Source of the DNA: Macrococcus sp. DPC7161
GTDB taxonomy: Bacteria; Bacillota; Bacilli; Staphylococcales; Staphylococcaceae
Length of the DNA stretch: 64,000 nt
Direction: 5' to 3'
Assembly (NCBI RefSeq): GCF_004117835.1
Contig: NZ_SDSC01000008.1
Span: 16,132-80,131 of the forward strand
Positions 1 to 8,185 of the stretch are shown here, piece by piece; within the stretch, counting starts at the first letter, position 1; each line of letters opens with the position of its first letter. The position numbers and the translations under genes were made by a program. The notes under the pieces were generated by a model, which ran no database searches, was not told the DNA's origin, and saw only the letters and a program-made list of their open reading frames with translations.

Positions 1-1034
1 TATTTAATCTTTATTCGTTTGGATTTCTTTTCTATTTTCATTTCACCGTTATGTTCAACACCATAATCAATAACTTCAGCGTATAAAGATTTTGCTTTGT
101 TCAAATCATCAATAGTTCCAGTTGAATGAATATCTGGATTAAAAACCTCTGTTGATTTACTTTTATTTTTATCTTCATCTGTTTTTATTGCATTAAAGTA
201 ATATTTTTTTCCCTTTTCATCATAAATCATCATATCAAAATGATGATTAGAAGAACTTACATGCTCTATCATTGCTGATAGAGGATTTAATGTTAAAGTT
301 TCTATTTTAACATTATTACGATTATTCAACTTTACACGTTTATCAATACGCATTGTTTTAACTTTTTTATTAAAAGTCGTTGGATCAACATCAAACTGAT
401 ATGCATATACTTCTCCTTCACCTGATAATGGCCCAAGTTTCATTTCAACATGGTATGTTGATTTCGGTACTTCATCTCTTAAGTGTACGATGCCGATATT
501 ACTTGTGATGTTACTTTTTAAATCTTCAGATGACCCTGAGTATCCTTCAAACATTTCTTTACCATTTATTTTTAAAGATATGATACTTGAACTCGTTGTA
601 TTTTCAGCTTTCTTGCTTTTGTTATCAATTAACTCGTTATACGTAAAAAATTTACCTTCTGCAAATACATCAACGAGCCTTACATTCTTATTTTTTAAAG
701 TGATTGTCTCATTAACATGTGTAGCATATTTTTCTGCTTTCGGCGTCAAAATGTCTTTAAAGGAATATTGAATATCTTCTATCCATTTTGTTGCACTTGC
801 TTGAACACTCTCATTTAACGCAATGAATGGTGTTGCAATCAATAAACTAGCCGCTGCCACTGATGATAACATGTATTTTCTTAATTTAGATGGTTGTTGT
901 ATATTTGCCTGTTTTTGATGGACACTCTTTTTAAATTGATTTAAATATTGATTTTGTTCTTCCGCTGACATTTCTACTTCTTCTAAAGTATCTGTTTCAA
1001 TTTCATTAAATTTTTCATACAAAAATGAATTCAT
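1..1034 (-). CDS. DUF4179-type anti-sigma factor (runs to window edge)
   Basis: The reading frame opens at the ATG at 1034-1032 and stays open to base 3. The last visible codon begins TA at the edge, so the stop may fall exactly there. Length is about 344 residues: a cytoplasmic N-terminal region of about 50 residues, one membrane segment (about residues 53-72, starting near KYMLSSVAAASLL), then a large extracytoplasmic region. That layout is typical of DUF4179 anti-sigma factors, which hold an ECF sigma factor at the membrane. The start overlaps the sigma stop codon (TAATG), so the two are probably translationally coupled. The family name is inferred from layout and context. Confidence 0.75.
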   Translation of the reverse strand, partial: MNSFLYEKFNEIETDTLEEVEMSAEEQNQYLNQFKKSVHQKQANIQQPSKLRKYMLSSVAAASLLIATPFIALNESVQASATKWIEDIQYSFKDILTPKAEKYATHVNETITLKNKNVRLVDVFAEGKFFTYNELIDNKSKKAENTTSSSIISLKINGKEMFEGYSGSSEDLKSNITSNIGIVHLRDEVPKSTYHVEMKLGPLSGEGEVYAYQFDVDPTTFNKKVKTMRIDKRVKLNNRNNVKIETLTLNPLSAMIEHVSSSNHHFDMMIYDEKGKKYYFNAIKTDEDKNKSKSTEVFNPDIHSTGTIDDLNKAKSLYAEVIDYGVEHNGEMKIEKKSKRIKIK

Positions 1035-1564
1035 TACAAGTCTCCTTTCATTAATCTAATCTTTTTCTTCGCTCTAGATATCCGATTATAAATATTACTT
1101 GTTTTCATATTTTTTGCCATTGCAATTTCATTAGGTGAATAACCATCGATATAAATCATAGACATCAACTCTTGATCTTCAATAGATAAATCTCTAATTA
1201 AATCTTTCCATAACTCATCATGAAGTGATTTATTTTGTTCAATAAACATAGTTTCTTCAATATGCGCAATGGATGTATTGTTTTGTTCTTTTTGATACTT
1301 TCTAATAATATTTATTGCTTTGTACTTTGCAATGACTGCAAGCCAATTTTTAAATGAATTTTTACTTGCATCATATTGCCCAATATTTTGCCATATGGCC
1401 AAAAGACAATCATTTATACACTCATCCAAATATCTATCAAAATAGTGTAGTTGTTTGATACTTACTACCTTTATCAATCCACCATATTCTTTTAATAGTA
1501 ATTGCATACCTTCTTCATCTTGATTTAAAAGTTTTTGTATAATTTCGTGATCACGTTGATTCAT
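1034..1564 (-). CDS. ECF-type RNA polymerase sigma factor
   Basis: A 176-residue sigma-70 family protein. The N-terminal half matches region 2 (a -10 recognition helix near FKNWLAVIAKYKAINIIRK). The C-terminal part matches region 4 (about residues 120-170, ending in a helix-turn-helix around SPNEIAMAKNMKTSNIYNRI). Size and two-domain layout fit ECF sigma factors. It is the first gene of an operon with the anti-sigma factor downstream. AAAGGAGG lies just upstream of the ATG. A TGTAAC-N15-CGTA element at 1641-1665 suggests it transcribes its own gene. Confidence 0.88.
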   Translation of the reverse strand: MNQRDHEIIQKLLNQDEEGMQLLLKEYGGLIKVVSIKQLHYFDRYLDECINDCLLAIWQNIGQYDASKNSFKNWLAVIAKYKAINIIRKYQKEQNNTSIAHIEETMFIEQNKSLHDELWKDLIRDLSIEDQELMSMIYIDGYSPNEIAMAKNMKTSNIYNRISRAKKKIRLMKGDL

Positions 1565-1640
1565 ATTGACCTCCTTTACACCTATATATTCGTCTTAACA
1601 TTTCATTTTCTATCACTCAGATTAAATTTTCTTAATTTTA

Positions 1641-1665
1641 TACGTTTCTCTTATAGTATGTTACA
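1641..1665 (-). promoter_or_regulatory. Candidate ECF sigma autoregulated promoter
   Basis: On the minus strand TGTAAC (1665-1660) is followed after 15 bp by CGTA (1644-1641). This resembles the TGAAAC-N16-CGTA promoters of Bacillus ECF sigma factors and sits about 80 bp upstream of the sigma gene. The spacing is one base short of the usual value, so this is an inference. Confidence 0.45.
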
Positions 1666-1694
1666 TTTATATTATCAAACAACGAGGTGATGGT

Positions 1695-2072
1695 ATGAAG
1701 TCTTATTGGTTAAATATTCCGGTTAAAGATGTGCAAGCGTCGAAAGCTTTTTTTAGTGGGATTGGTTTAGAAACGAGAGATGGTCAAGACCCTGAGCAAC
1801 TGGCGAGTGTACATATGGGCAGTATGGTGTTTTGTTTGTTTAGAAATGACGTATTATCATCATTTATACAAGCCCCTATTTCAGATACATCTACAGGTAA
1901 TGAGATGATTGTTTCATTCGATTTATCAACGAAAGAAGAAGTCGATACATTATGTGAAAAAATCGAAGAACACGGTGGAAAAGTACTTGCTGGCCCATCT
2001 GTGATGAATGGCTATTATGGCTGTTTATTCACAGACTTAGATGGCCATAAATATAATGTAATCGTTATGTAG
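1695..2072 (+). CDS. VOC (glyoxalase/bleomycin-resistance fold) family protein
   Basis: A 125-residue single-module VOC protein. It opens with the first beta strand (YWLNIPVKDV) and helix (ASKAFFSGIGLE) and ends with DLDGHKYNVIVM, the usual metal-facing C-terminal strand. GAGGTGATG precedes the ATG. It is monocistronic and divergent from the sigma operon, with a hairpin terminator overlapping its stop codon. The substrate cannot be inferred, since VOC members include lyases, dioxygenases and resistance proteins. Confidence 0.85.
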   Translation: MKSYWLNIPVKDVQASKAFFSGIGLETRDGQDPEQLASVHMGSMVFCLFRNDVLSSFIQAPISDTSTGNEMIVSFDLSTKEEVDTLCEKIEEHGGKVLAGPSVMNGYYGCLFTDLDGHKYNVIVM

Positions 2073-2094
2073 CGCTGGTTTCAGCGCTTTTTTT
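2071..2094 (+). terminator. Rho-independent terminator
   Basis: AGCGCTG pairs with CAGCGCT, followed by a run of seven T. It starts inside the VOC stop codon. Confidence 0.85.
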
Positions 2095-2107
2095 ATGACT
2101 CTAAAGT

Positions 2108-2125
2108 TTGTGAACATAATCACAA
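2108..2125 (+). promoter_or_regulatory. Rex/Crp-Fnr-like operator 1
   Basis: TTGTGA-N6-TCACAA is a perfect 6-bp inverted repeat with 6-bp spacing. It matches both the Rex core and the TGTGA-N6-TCACA pattern of Crp/Fnr regulators such as ArcR. It lies upstream of the DUF3147 pair. Confidence 0.55.
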
Positions 2126-2150
2126 AATGTCATGATTTTGTCAAACTTTC

Positions 2151-2168
2151 TTGTGATTCCACTCACAA
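2151..2168 (+). promoter_or_regulatory. Rex/Crp-Fnr-like operator 2
   Basis: A second exact TTGTGA-N6-TCACAA (spacer TTCCAC) starts 43 bp after the first. It sits just before a possible -10 (TATATT at 2176-2181). Two copies of the same 12 defined bases in one short leader are unlikely by chance. Confidence 0.55.
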
Positions 2169-2224
2169 ATGAGCGTATATTAATAGATGAATTAAAAATA
2201 CTATTTAAAGAAGAGATGATATTT

Positions 2225-2584
2225 ATGTTTGGTATATCCATTGTTGGGTTACTCATTCGATTTATTATTGGAGGAATTGCAGTAGCAGCCGCTTCAATCG
2301 TAGCAGGAAAAGTTGGAGGTAAGATTGGTGGAATAATCGCGACAATGCCCGCAGTATTTATTGCAGCAATGTTATCTTTATCAGTAGATCATAAAGGAAA
2401 TGATTTAATAACTGCAGGAATGAATCTAAGTTCAGGGGCTGTAATGGGAATTACAAGCTGTATATTAACAGTTGCCATTACATCAGTTTACGTTTCTAAA
2501 CACGGATTCAAAAAAGGTGCAGCATTCTCAGTTGCATGTTGGTTCTTAATTTCTTGTGCGTTATTTACAATCAAAAACTTATAA
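2225..2584 (+). CDS. DUF3147-type membrane protein, first of a pair
   Basis: About 119 residues with four predicted hydrophobic segments and the motif GGIIATMPAVF, shared with the next gene. The frame is open from 2132, but AAAGAAGAG sits about 8 bp before the ATG at 2225 and the upstream codons overlap operator-like sequence, so 2225 is preferred (2216 is possible). The pair looks like a two-subunit small membrane complex. Its function is unknown. The upstream sites suggest control by oxygen or redox state. Confidence 0.75.
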   Translation: MFGISIVGLLIRFIIGGIAVAAASIVAGKVGGKIGGIIATMPAVFIAAMLSLSVDHKGNDLITAGMNLSSGAVMGITSCILTVAITSVYVSKHGFKKGAAFSVACWFLISCALFTIKNL

Positions 2585-2596
2585 AAGGTGATCAAA

Positions 2597-2989
2597 ATGA
2601 AATTTAAAATATTATTATTAAAATTCTTAATCGGTGGTAGTACAGTAGCTTTAAGTTATATTGTTTCTAAAATCATTCCATGGGAAGATTTTGGTGGTAT
2701 CTTTGCAACATTCCCAGCAGTCTTTTTATTATCAATGTGCATTTCAGGCATTGAATACGGAGACAAAATGGCAGCACACGTTTGTAAAGGTGCAATCTTT
2801 GGTATGACAGGCTGTTTATGCTGTATATTAGCCACTTGGACAATGTTAAATGCAACAGGCATTTGGGCATTAAGTTTAATCGTTGGATTAGCAACATGGT
2901 TCGTTAGTGCTATGGTTATTTTCACAACCGTTGAACATGTAACAGAAGCTCGTAAACATCGTTTACATAGTGTTAAACACATCTCCTAG
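2597..2989 (+). CDS. DUF3147-type membrane protein, second of a pair
   Basis: A 130-residue paralogue of the preceding protein, with the matching motif GGIFATFPAVF and about four membrane segments. The ATG at 2597 follows AAAAGGTG with 6 bp spacing. The earlier in-frame GTG at 2588 is part of that ribosome-binding site and is rejected. It is 12 bp behind its partner, so the two are co-transcribed. A strong terminator follows. Confidence 0.8.
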   Translation: MKFKILLLKFLIGGSTVALSYIVSKIIPWEDFGGIFATFPAVFLLSMCISGIEYGDKMAAHVCKGAIFGMTGCLCCILATWTMLNATGIWALSLIVGLATWFVSAMVIFTTVEHVTEARKHRLHSVKHIS

Positions 2990-3006
2990 GAATTAAGGAA
3001 TATATA

Positions 3007-3036
3007 AAAATGGCACGCTTAATGGCGTGCCATTTT
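3007..3036 (+). terminator. Rho-independent terminator
   Basis: AAAATGGCACGC pairs with GCGTGCCATTTT, then T-rich sequence. It ends the DUF3147 operon. Confidence 0.8.
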
Positions 3037-3069
3037 GTTTGTATTTATGGTTGATTTAGTTGATATAGT

Positions 3070-3137
3070 TGCACGCTTATTAGGGTCTCGCGTGCAGTTT
3101 CTCTTGTTTCTGCACGCTCAATGTACGCTTGCGTGCA
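3070..3137. repeat. 41-bp-period hairpin repeat, two units
   Basis: Two 27-nt palindromic units (3070-3096 and 3111-3137) each begin TGCACG and end CGTGCA. They are separated by a TTTCTCTTGTTTC-like linker, giving a 41-bp period. They lie between convergent genes. The same unit recurs at 5458-5566. Confidence 0.75.
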
Positions 3138-3150
3138 ACTTCCTCCAATA

Positions 3151-4821
3151 TTAAATCGATTTTGGCGATTCTATACCTAACAATCTTAAACCTTCTTCTA
3201 AAACAATAGATACTGCACTTAATAATGCAATACGATCTTTCAAATGTGATTCATCATCTAGTATTCTTACTGAGTTGTAATATTGATTAAAGTATCTTGC
3301 AAGTTGTAATAAATATCTTGCTACTTCTGCAGGTGAGTGTTTTTCAAATGCTGTGATTAATGTAATTTCAAATAAATGTAACTGTTTAATCATCGGCCAT
3401 GCAGCCGCATCGATTGTATTCACTGTGTCAACTTGTTCTATTCTACTTTTATCAATCAATGCATGGATTCTTGCATTCGTATATTGTAAGTACAAGCATG
3501 TGTTTCCTTCTGCTTTTAACATTTCTCCTATATTAAATTCAATATCATTGAGACGGTCATTTTTCAAATCATTAAAAATCACTGCCCCAATCCCAATTTG
3601 CTCTGCGACTTTATCAATATCATCTACATACGTTGATTTTTCTAAAATATTTTGTTTCGCCATACGCACTGCTTCATCCAAAACTTCATTTAGTAAGATG
3701 ACTTTTCCTTTACGCGTCGACATCTTCTTCCCGTCTTTCAATATCATACCGAACGGAATATGTTGCATATCTTTTGCCCATGTAAATCCTAATAACTTCA
3801 ATACCTCTATTAATTGTTTAAAGTGTAAAGATTGTTCATTACCCACTACATAGTAAGAATGGTCAAAGTTATATGTACGTTTTCGATACAATGCAGTCGC
3901 TAAATCTCTTGTAATATATAGCGTTGAGCCATTATTTTTCTTAATTAAAGCTGGCGGCATTCCTTCAAGCTTTACAATTTGTGCGCCATTATCTTCAACT
4001 AAAAGATGCTGACTTGCAAGAAGTTCCACAATTTCATCCATTTTATCATTGTAAAAAGCTTCACCGTGATATGAATCAAATGTAACACCTAGTCGATCAT
4101 AAATTTTATTAAAAGCGTCTAAAGAAACACTTCTAAACCACTCCCATAGTGCAACATGGACTTCATCACCTTGTTCTAACTTCAAGAATGCTTCACGACC
4201 TTGTTCATCTAATTCAGGGTTCTTTTCTGCCTCTTCATGGAATTTCACATACAGTTTAAACAGTTCTGGAATTGGGTCTTTTTTAACGTCGGCTTCATTC
4301 CCCCATAATTTATAAGCCACAATTAATTTCCCAAACTGAGTTCCCCAATCACCTAAGTGATTGATTTTTACTGGGCTGTATCCTAACTTTTCAGCAATTA
4401 ACGCGATAGAGTTACCGATAACCGTTGAACGCAAATGTCCCATGCTAAAAGGTTTAGCGATATTCGGTGAAGACACATCCATTGTAATCACTTGCCCGTG
4501 CCCCATATCACTATCCCCATAATGACGCCCTTTTTGTAAGATGCGTTTAATTTGAAGTTGACCGAGATACGTTTGATTGAAATAAGCATTCACATAGCCA
4601 CCAACCGCTTCTACATGGTCAATCAAAGGGTCATGTAATTGTTCTGCAATACTTTGAGCAATTTGATTTGGTGCTTTTTTTAAATGTTTGCTTAACGTAA
4701 AGACAGGAAAACTCAAATCACCTTGTCCCTCATGCTTTGGATATTCTATAAGTTGAAAAATCTCATCAATAGATAATAATTCAATTTGTGTACTTAATGC
4801 TTTTGCAAATATATGTTTCAT
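3151..4821 (-). CDS. argS: Arginyl-tRNA synthetase
   Basis: A class I aminoacyl-tRNA synthetase of 556 residues that charges tRNA-Arg. Visible features are the ArgS N-terminal tRNA-binding domain, the HIGH-type signature in FSMGHLRST, the KMSKS-type loop KMSTRKGKV and the C-terminal anticodon-binding domain ending GLRLLGIE. The length equals that of staphylococcal ArgS. The start at 4821 is chosen because GGAGG lies 7 bp upstream; upstream in-frame codons run into the leader. The gene is preceded by a T-box, so expression should rise when uncharged tRNA-Arg accumulates. Confidence 0.97.
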   Translation of the reverse strand: MKHIFAKALSTQIELLSIDEIFQLIEYPKHEGQGDLSFPVFTLSKHLKKAPNQIAQSIAEQLHDPLIDHVEAVGGYVNAYFNQTYLGQLQIKRILQKGRHYGDSDMGHGQVITMDVSSPNIAKPFSMGHLRSTVIGNSIALIAEKLGYSPVKINHLGDWGTQFGKLIVAYKLWGNEADVKKDPIPELFKLYVKFHEEAEKNPELDEQGREAFLKLEQGDEVHVALWEWFRSVSLDAFNKIYDRLGVTFDSYHGEAFYNDKMDEIVELLASQHLLVEDNGAQIVKLEGMPPALIKKNNGSTLYITRDLATALYRKRTYNFDHSYYVVGNEQSLHFKQLIEVLKLLGFTWAKDMQHIPFGMILKDGKKMSTRKGKVILLNEVLDEAVRMAKQNILEKSTYVDDIDKVAEQIGIGAVIFNDLKNDRLNDIEFNIGEMLKAEGNTCLYLQYTNARIHALIDKSRIEQVDTVNTIDAAAWPMIKQLHLFEITLITAFEKHSPAEVARYLLQLARYFNQYYNSVRILDDESHLKDRIALLSAVSIVLEEGLRLLGIESPKSI

Positions 4822-4849
4822 AACCATTCCTCCATAAAAGATAAAATAA

Positions 4850-4886
4850 AAAAGCACCCACCTCTTATAAAAAGAGGTGAATGCTT
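4850..4886 (-). terminator. T-box regulated terminator
   Basis: On the minus strand AAGCATTCACCTCTT pairs imperfectly with AAGAGGTGGGTGCTT, followed by T6. It is the conditional terminator of the argS leader. Confidence 0.85.
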
Positions 4887-5085
4887 ACATCCACGGTACC
4901 ACTCTCATTATGTTCATAAAGAACACACTCTAAATTGATAACGATGTTGCCACCGGATATACCTACTCATTTCAATACATCATTCACAAAGTGCGCTTCA
5001 TTATCCATTTCATATTGCCCTCACACCAACGACAACTCGCTTAAATCCATACATAATTACTCTCTTTGCGTCTAACAATTAATCC
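4850..5085 (-). ncRNA. T-box leader of argS
   Basis: Read on the minus strand, the leader has an AG-rich distal stem I region (GCAAAGAGAGTA), a GCGAGTTG element and the T-box core AGTGGTACCGTGG (4902-4890). It ends in a long terminator hairpin with a T run. This order is diagnostic of a tRNA-sensing T-box. A CGC triplet at 4995-4993 followed by A fits the arginine specifier position, but the exact specifier needs folding. Confidence 0.9.
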
Positions 5086-5143
5086 TATTAAATTATCAAA
5101 TATCATATCACGAAGTAATTAGAAAAACCATCTTTTTTTACAC

Positions 5144-5341
5144 TTATTTACTAAAAATATACCAAACATCAAAAATGATTGTAATGATGACTTGTCCTAT
5201 TAATATGTATTTAAATTGATTCGGATTATACGTAACACGTTTATGTCTTTTGGCACGTCTTAAATTATTATAATGAAACATCGCACTTGAAATTAAAATA
5301 TATAGCACAGATCCTACAAACAATAATACATACTTTAACAT
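5144..5341 (-). CDS. Small two-helix membrane protein, unknown function
   Basis: 65 residues with an N-terminal membrane segment (residues 3-22), a basic middle (RRAKRHKR) and a second membrane segment near the C-terminus. GAGGG lies 8 bp before the ATG at 5341, while the upstream in-frame ATG at 5347 is too close to it, so 5341 is the start. The family was not recognised. Confidence 0.6.
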   Translation of the reverse strand: MLKYVLLFVGSVLYILISSAMFHYNNLRRAKRHKRVTYNPNQFKYILIGQVIITIIFDVWYIFSK

Positions 5342-5437
5342 CGTCATCCCTCAGTTCTGATTTTGATTTGATTATATCTCAATGTTTCACTAAAGGTTTG
5401 ATGATTTTTGCTTTATTACCAAATAACTTCTAACACC

Positions 5438-5566
5438 CGTGCAATTTCCTTTGTTTCTGCACGCTCTACATACTCTTGCGTGCACCTTCCTATGTTTCTG
5501 CACGATCCACATACTCTTGCGTGCAATTTCCTATGTTTCTGCACGATCCACATACTCTTGCGTGCA
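5438..5566. repeat. 41-bp-period hairpin repeat, three full units plus a partial
   Basis: 27-nt units at 5458-5484, 5499-5525 and 5540-5566 start exactly 41 bp apart. Each begins TGCACG and ends CGTGCA around the core CCACATACTCTTG. A nearly constant CCTATGTTTC linker separates them. A half unit precedes at 5438. The region lies between two minus-strand genes and contains no ORF. Confidence 0.8.
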
Positions 5567-5584
5567 CCATTCTCTCTCTAATAT

Positions 5585-5612
5585 AAAAAAGCCATCACCT
5601 CAGTGATGACTT
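5585..5612 (-). terminator. Rho-independent terminator
   Basis: The stem CATCAC/GTGATG is flanked by paired A and T tracts. It ends the quinone oxidoreductase gene. Confidence 0.75.
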
Positions 5613-5615
5613 CTA

Positions 5616-6616
5616 TTACATTTCAATAATTATTTTTCCTTTGGCACGGCCAGATTCTGAATAATCTAATGCTTTTTGTGTATCTTCAAATTTAAACACG
5701 CGATCAATGACAGGTTTAATTTTACCTGCTTCAATATGTTGTGTGATAGTTGCTAATTGTTCTCCGCTTGGACGCATGAATAAGAATTCATATGTTGCAT
5801 CATACTGCTTTGCTTGTTTCTTTAATTTTCTTGATACAAGCTTAAACAACAATTGTTTCGCACGACCAAGGCCTAATCTTTGTGCAGTTACTTCAGTAGG
5901 TAGCCCAGAGATTGAAATGACTTTACCACCTGGCTTCAATATACTGAAACTATCTTCTAATTGTTTACCACCTAATGTATCGAAAACTGCATCATAATCT
6001 GATAAAACATCTTTGAAGTTTTTTTCTTTATAATTAATCACTTCATTAGCACCTAAAGACGTTACTAAATCAATACCTTTATCACTTACAGTTGTTGCAA
6101 CATGTGCTCCAATGATTTTTGCGAGTTGAATTGCAAATGTACCTACACCACCTGATCCTGCTTGAATTAATATCTTTTGGTTCGGTAATAATGCTAATTC
6201 CTCATAAAGTGCTTGATAACTTGTTAACCCTACTAAAGGAATACTTGCCGCTTCTACGTAGTTCAGATTACTTGGCATCGGTGCAATTACATCTTCTTCA
6301 ACAGCGATATACTCTGCAAACGTTCCAATTTTATCTTTATTTGTACGTCCATACACTTTGTCGCCAACTTGATATCCTTTAACACCACGACCAACTTTAA
6401 CCACTTCTCCTGCAAAGTCATTCCCTAAAATTAAAGGAAATTTATAAGATAACAACAACTTTAACTCCCCATCGCGAATTTTAAAATCCACAGGGTTAAT
6501 ACTTGCTGCATGAATTTTTATTAACACTTGCCTTTTTTTGCTTTAGGAACTTTAACTTGCTTACTTTCCACTACTTTTTGGCCATATTTATCTATCGCCA
6601 TTGCTGTCATTGTCAT
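5616..6616 (-). pseudogene. NADP-dependent quinone oxidoreductase, frameshifted
   Basis: A zinc-independent medium-chain dehydrogenase/reductase of the quinone oxidoreductase family. The long frame (5616-6527) carries ASINPVDFKIRDG, the nucleotide-binding QAGSGGVGTFAIQLAK and the C-terminal GRAKGKIIIEM. Its N-terminus is in another frame: an ATG at 6616 with GGAGG 7 bp upstream encodes MTMTAMAIDKYGQKVVESKQ and stops soon after. The two parts meet at a run of seven A (6539-6533). One extra A would join them as KKRQVLIKIH. It is therefore a one-base frameshift, a read error, or slippage. Confidence 0.8.
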
Positions 6617-6692
6617 ATTAGTGCCTCCGAATATTAATTGTTCTCATCAGTCTAACACAATTACGTATCACACAATATAAATACGCTTAAAT

Positions 6693-6720
6693 AAAAAAGT
6701 ACGACGCTCGCCGTACTTTT
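6693..6720 (-). terminator. Rho-independent terminator
   Basis: AAAAGTACG pairs with CGTACTTTT around ACGCTCGC. It ends the SDR/ABC operon. Confidence 0.8.
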
Positions 6721-6722
6721 GT

Positions 6723-7502
6723 TTATCGGATAAATCCACCTTCAGAGTGAAAAACTTGCCCTGTCATCCAGTCGCCTTTATCAGATAATAAAAATTCAAC
6801 CAAATTAGCAGTATCATTTGGTGTACTCATCCTGCCAAATGGAAAACTATCCTTTATCCATAGTCGCTGTACTTGTACAGGTTCATCTAAATAACCTGTA
6901 TTTGTAACACCGGGATTAATACAATTGACTGTAATATTTTTTGGGGCTAAATGATGCGCCAATGACTTCGTGATTTCTGAATTTGCCCCTTTAGATAACG
7001 CATAACAAATTTCATCAGACATCGGTCCTAATGACTGACCACTTGTAAATAATAATACCTTTCCTAATCCACGTGTGGGTTCGAATTGTCTTACAAACAT
7101 TTGAATAAGTAACATCGAAGCTTTTGTATTCACCTGATAGTGTTGATCTAACCAACTTGGTTTAAGACTTTCAATATCACCATCATGACCACTCATAGCA
7201 TGGTTACATACTAAATAATCTATCGGACCATATTCATTCATCCATGATTCCATTGACAATATGGCTTCATCTGATTCGAAATTAACCGATTGATTAGCAA
7301 ATACTGCTCCATCTTGTTTATATTGTTCGAGCGATTTAATCACTTGTGAAATATCGTCTTTGCCCCATGGTTGTCTTTCATCATGACCAACATAATGTTG
7401 AATCAATACGTTCATTCCTAGTGATAAACAGCGCTTCGCAAGACTGTAACCAATACCTCTTCTTCTACTTACACCTGTGATTAATACTGTTTTTCTTTGC
7501 AT
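6723..7502 (-). CDS. Short-chain dehydrogenase/reductase
   Basis: 259 residues. The N-terminus has a glycine-rich cofactor motif (ITGVSRRRGIGYSL). Ser in LLFTSGQS, the Tyr/Lys pair in YALSKGANSEITKSL and a C-terminal FHSEGGFIR complete the SDR pattern, so it should be an NAD(P)H-dependent oxidoreductase related to FabG-type enzymes. AGGTGG precedes the ATG at 7502; the in-frame GTG at 7511 is part of that site. It follows the ABC ATPase by 9 bp, so it is in the exporter operon. The substrate is unknown. Confidence 0.85.
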   Translation of the reverse strand: MQRKTVLITGVSRRRGIGYSLAKRCLSLGMNVLIQHYVGHDERQPWGKDDISQVIKSLEQYKQDGAVFANQSVNFESDEAILSMESWMNEYGPIDYLVCNHAMSGHDGDIESLKPSWLDQHYQVNTKASMLLIQMFVRQFEPTRGLGKVLLFTSGQSLGPMSDEICYALSKGANSEITKSLAHHLAPKNITVNCINPGVTNTGYLDEPVQVQRLWIKDSFPFGRMSTPNDTANLVEFLLSDKGDWMTGQVFHSEGGFIR

Positions 7503-7511
7503 GCAATCCAC

Positions 7512-8177
7512 CTACTTTTGTGTCAATACCCCATCATTCATTTCATATACTTTATCAAATTGATCTAATAACCTTAAATCATGTGTGACTACAATGGCTG
7601 AACGATTGCCTGTTTGTACTTGTTGTCTAATGAGTTCGATAACTTCATGTGCTTTTTTAGAATCTAAACTTGCTGTTGGTTCATCTGCAAGGATAATTTT
7701 AGGATTCGTATAAACTGCTTTTAAAATGGCAACACGTTGGCGTTGTCCACCTGAGAGTTCATTTGGATACTGATTCAATACACCACTCAATCCCAATGCC
7801 TCAACATTTTTCATCCATTCATCATGGTCCATCACATTTTTATTTACTTTATTTAATAATTTAAATTGATCTTTAATTTTAAGAAATGGTACTAAGTTTG
7901 ATGATTGCAAAATAAATCCTAATGTCTTTAACCTTACTTTTGCACGTTGTTTCTCTGAATACTTCGATACATCTTTACCGTCAATGATGATGCTACCTTC
8001 TGTAGGTGACTGCAACAATCCTGCAATGGTCAATAACGTACTTTTTCCTGATCCTGAAGGACCGATGATTGCAATCATTTCATTAGCGTTTACTTCAAGC
8101 GTTGTTGGTTGTAAGGCTTCAACGTATGTTTGACCTTTACCAAACGATTTACGAACGTCTTTTAATTGTAATAACAT
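7512..8177 (-). CDS. ABC transporter ATP-binding protein (HrtA/MacB-like)
   Basis: 221 residues. Walker A (GPSGSGKST), Q-loop (LQSSNLVP), signature (LSGGQRQRVAI), Walker B (IILADEPTASLD) and the switch His (VVTHD) are all present. It belongs to the lipoprotein-release/MacB-type group that pairs with FtsX-like permeases, as staphylococcal HrtA does. It is 8 bp behind the permease gene. A decayed paralogue lies at 37275-37563. A haem-export role is only a possibility. Confidence 0.92.
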   Translation of the reverse strand: MLLQLKDVRKSFGKGQTYVEALQPTTLEVNANEMIAIIGPSGSGKSTLLTIAGLLQSPTEGSIIIDGKDVSKYSEKQRAKVRLKTLGFILQSSNLVPFLKIKDQFKLLNKVNKNVMDHDEWMKNVEALGLSGVLNQYPNELSGGQRQRVAILKAVYTNPKIILADEPTASLDSKKAHEVIELIRQQVQTGNRSAIVVTHDLRLLDQFDKVYEMNDGVLTQK

Positions 8178-8185
8178 AAGTCCTC

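Noticed and set aside
2132..2224. Longer N-terminus of the first DUF3147 protein
   Set aside because: The extension overlaps the Rex/Crp-like sites and lacks a ribosome-binding site; the family starts near 2225.
5438..5566. Possible CRISPR array
   Set aside because: Units are palindromic and the linkers are nearly identical, not unique spacers; there are no cas genes nearby.
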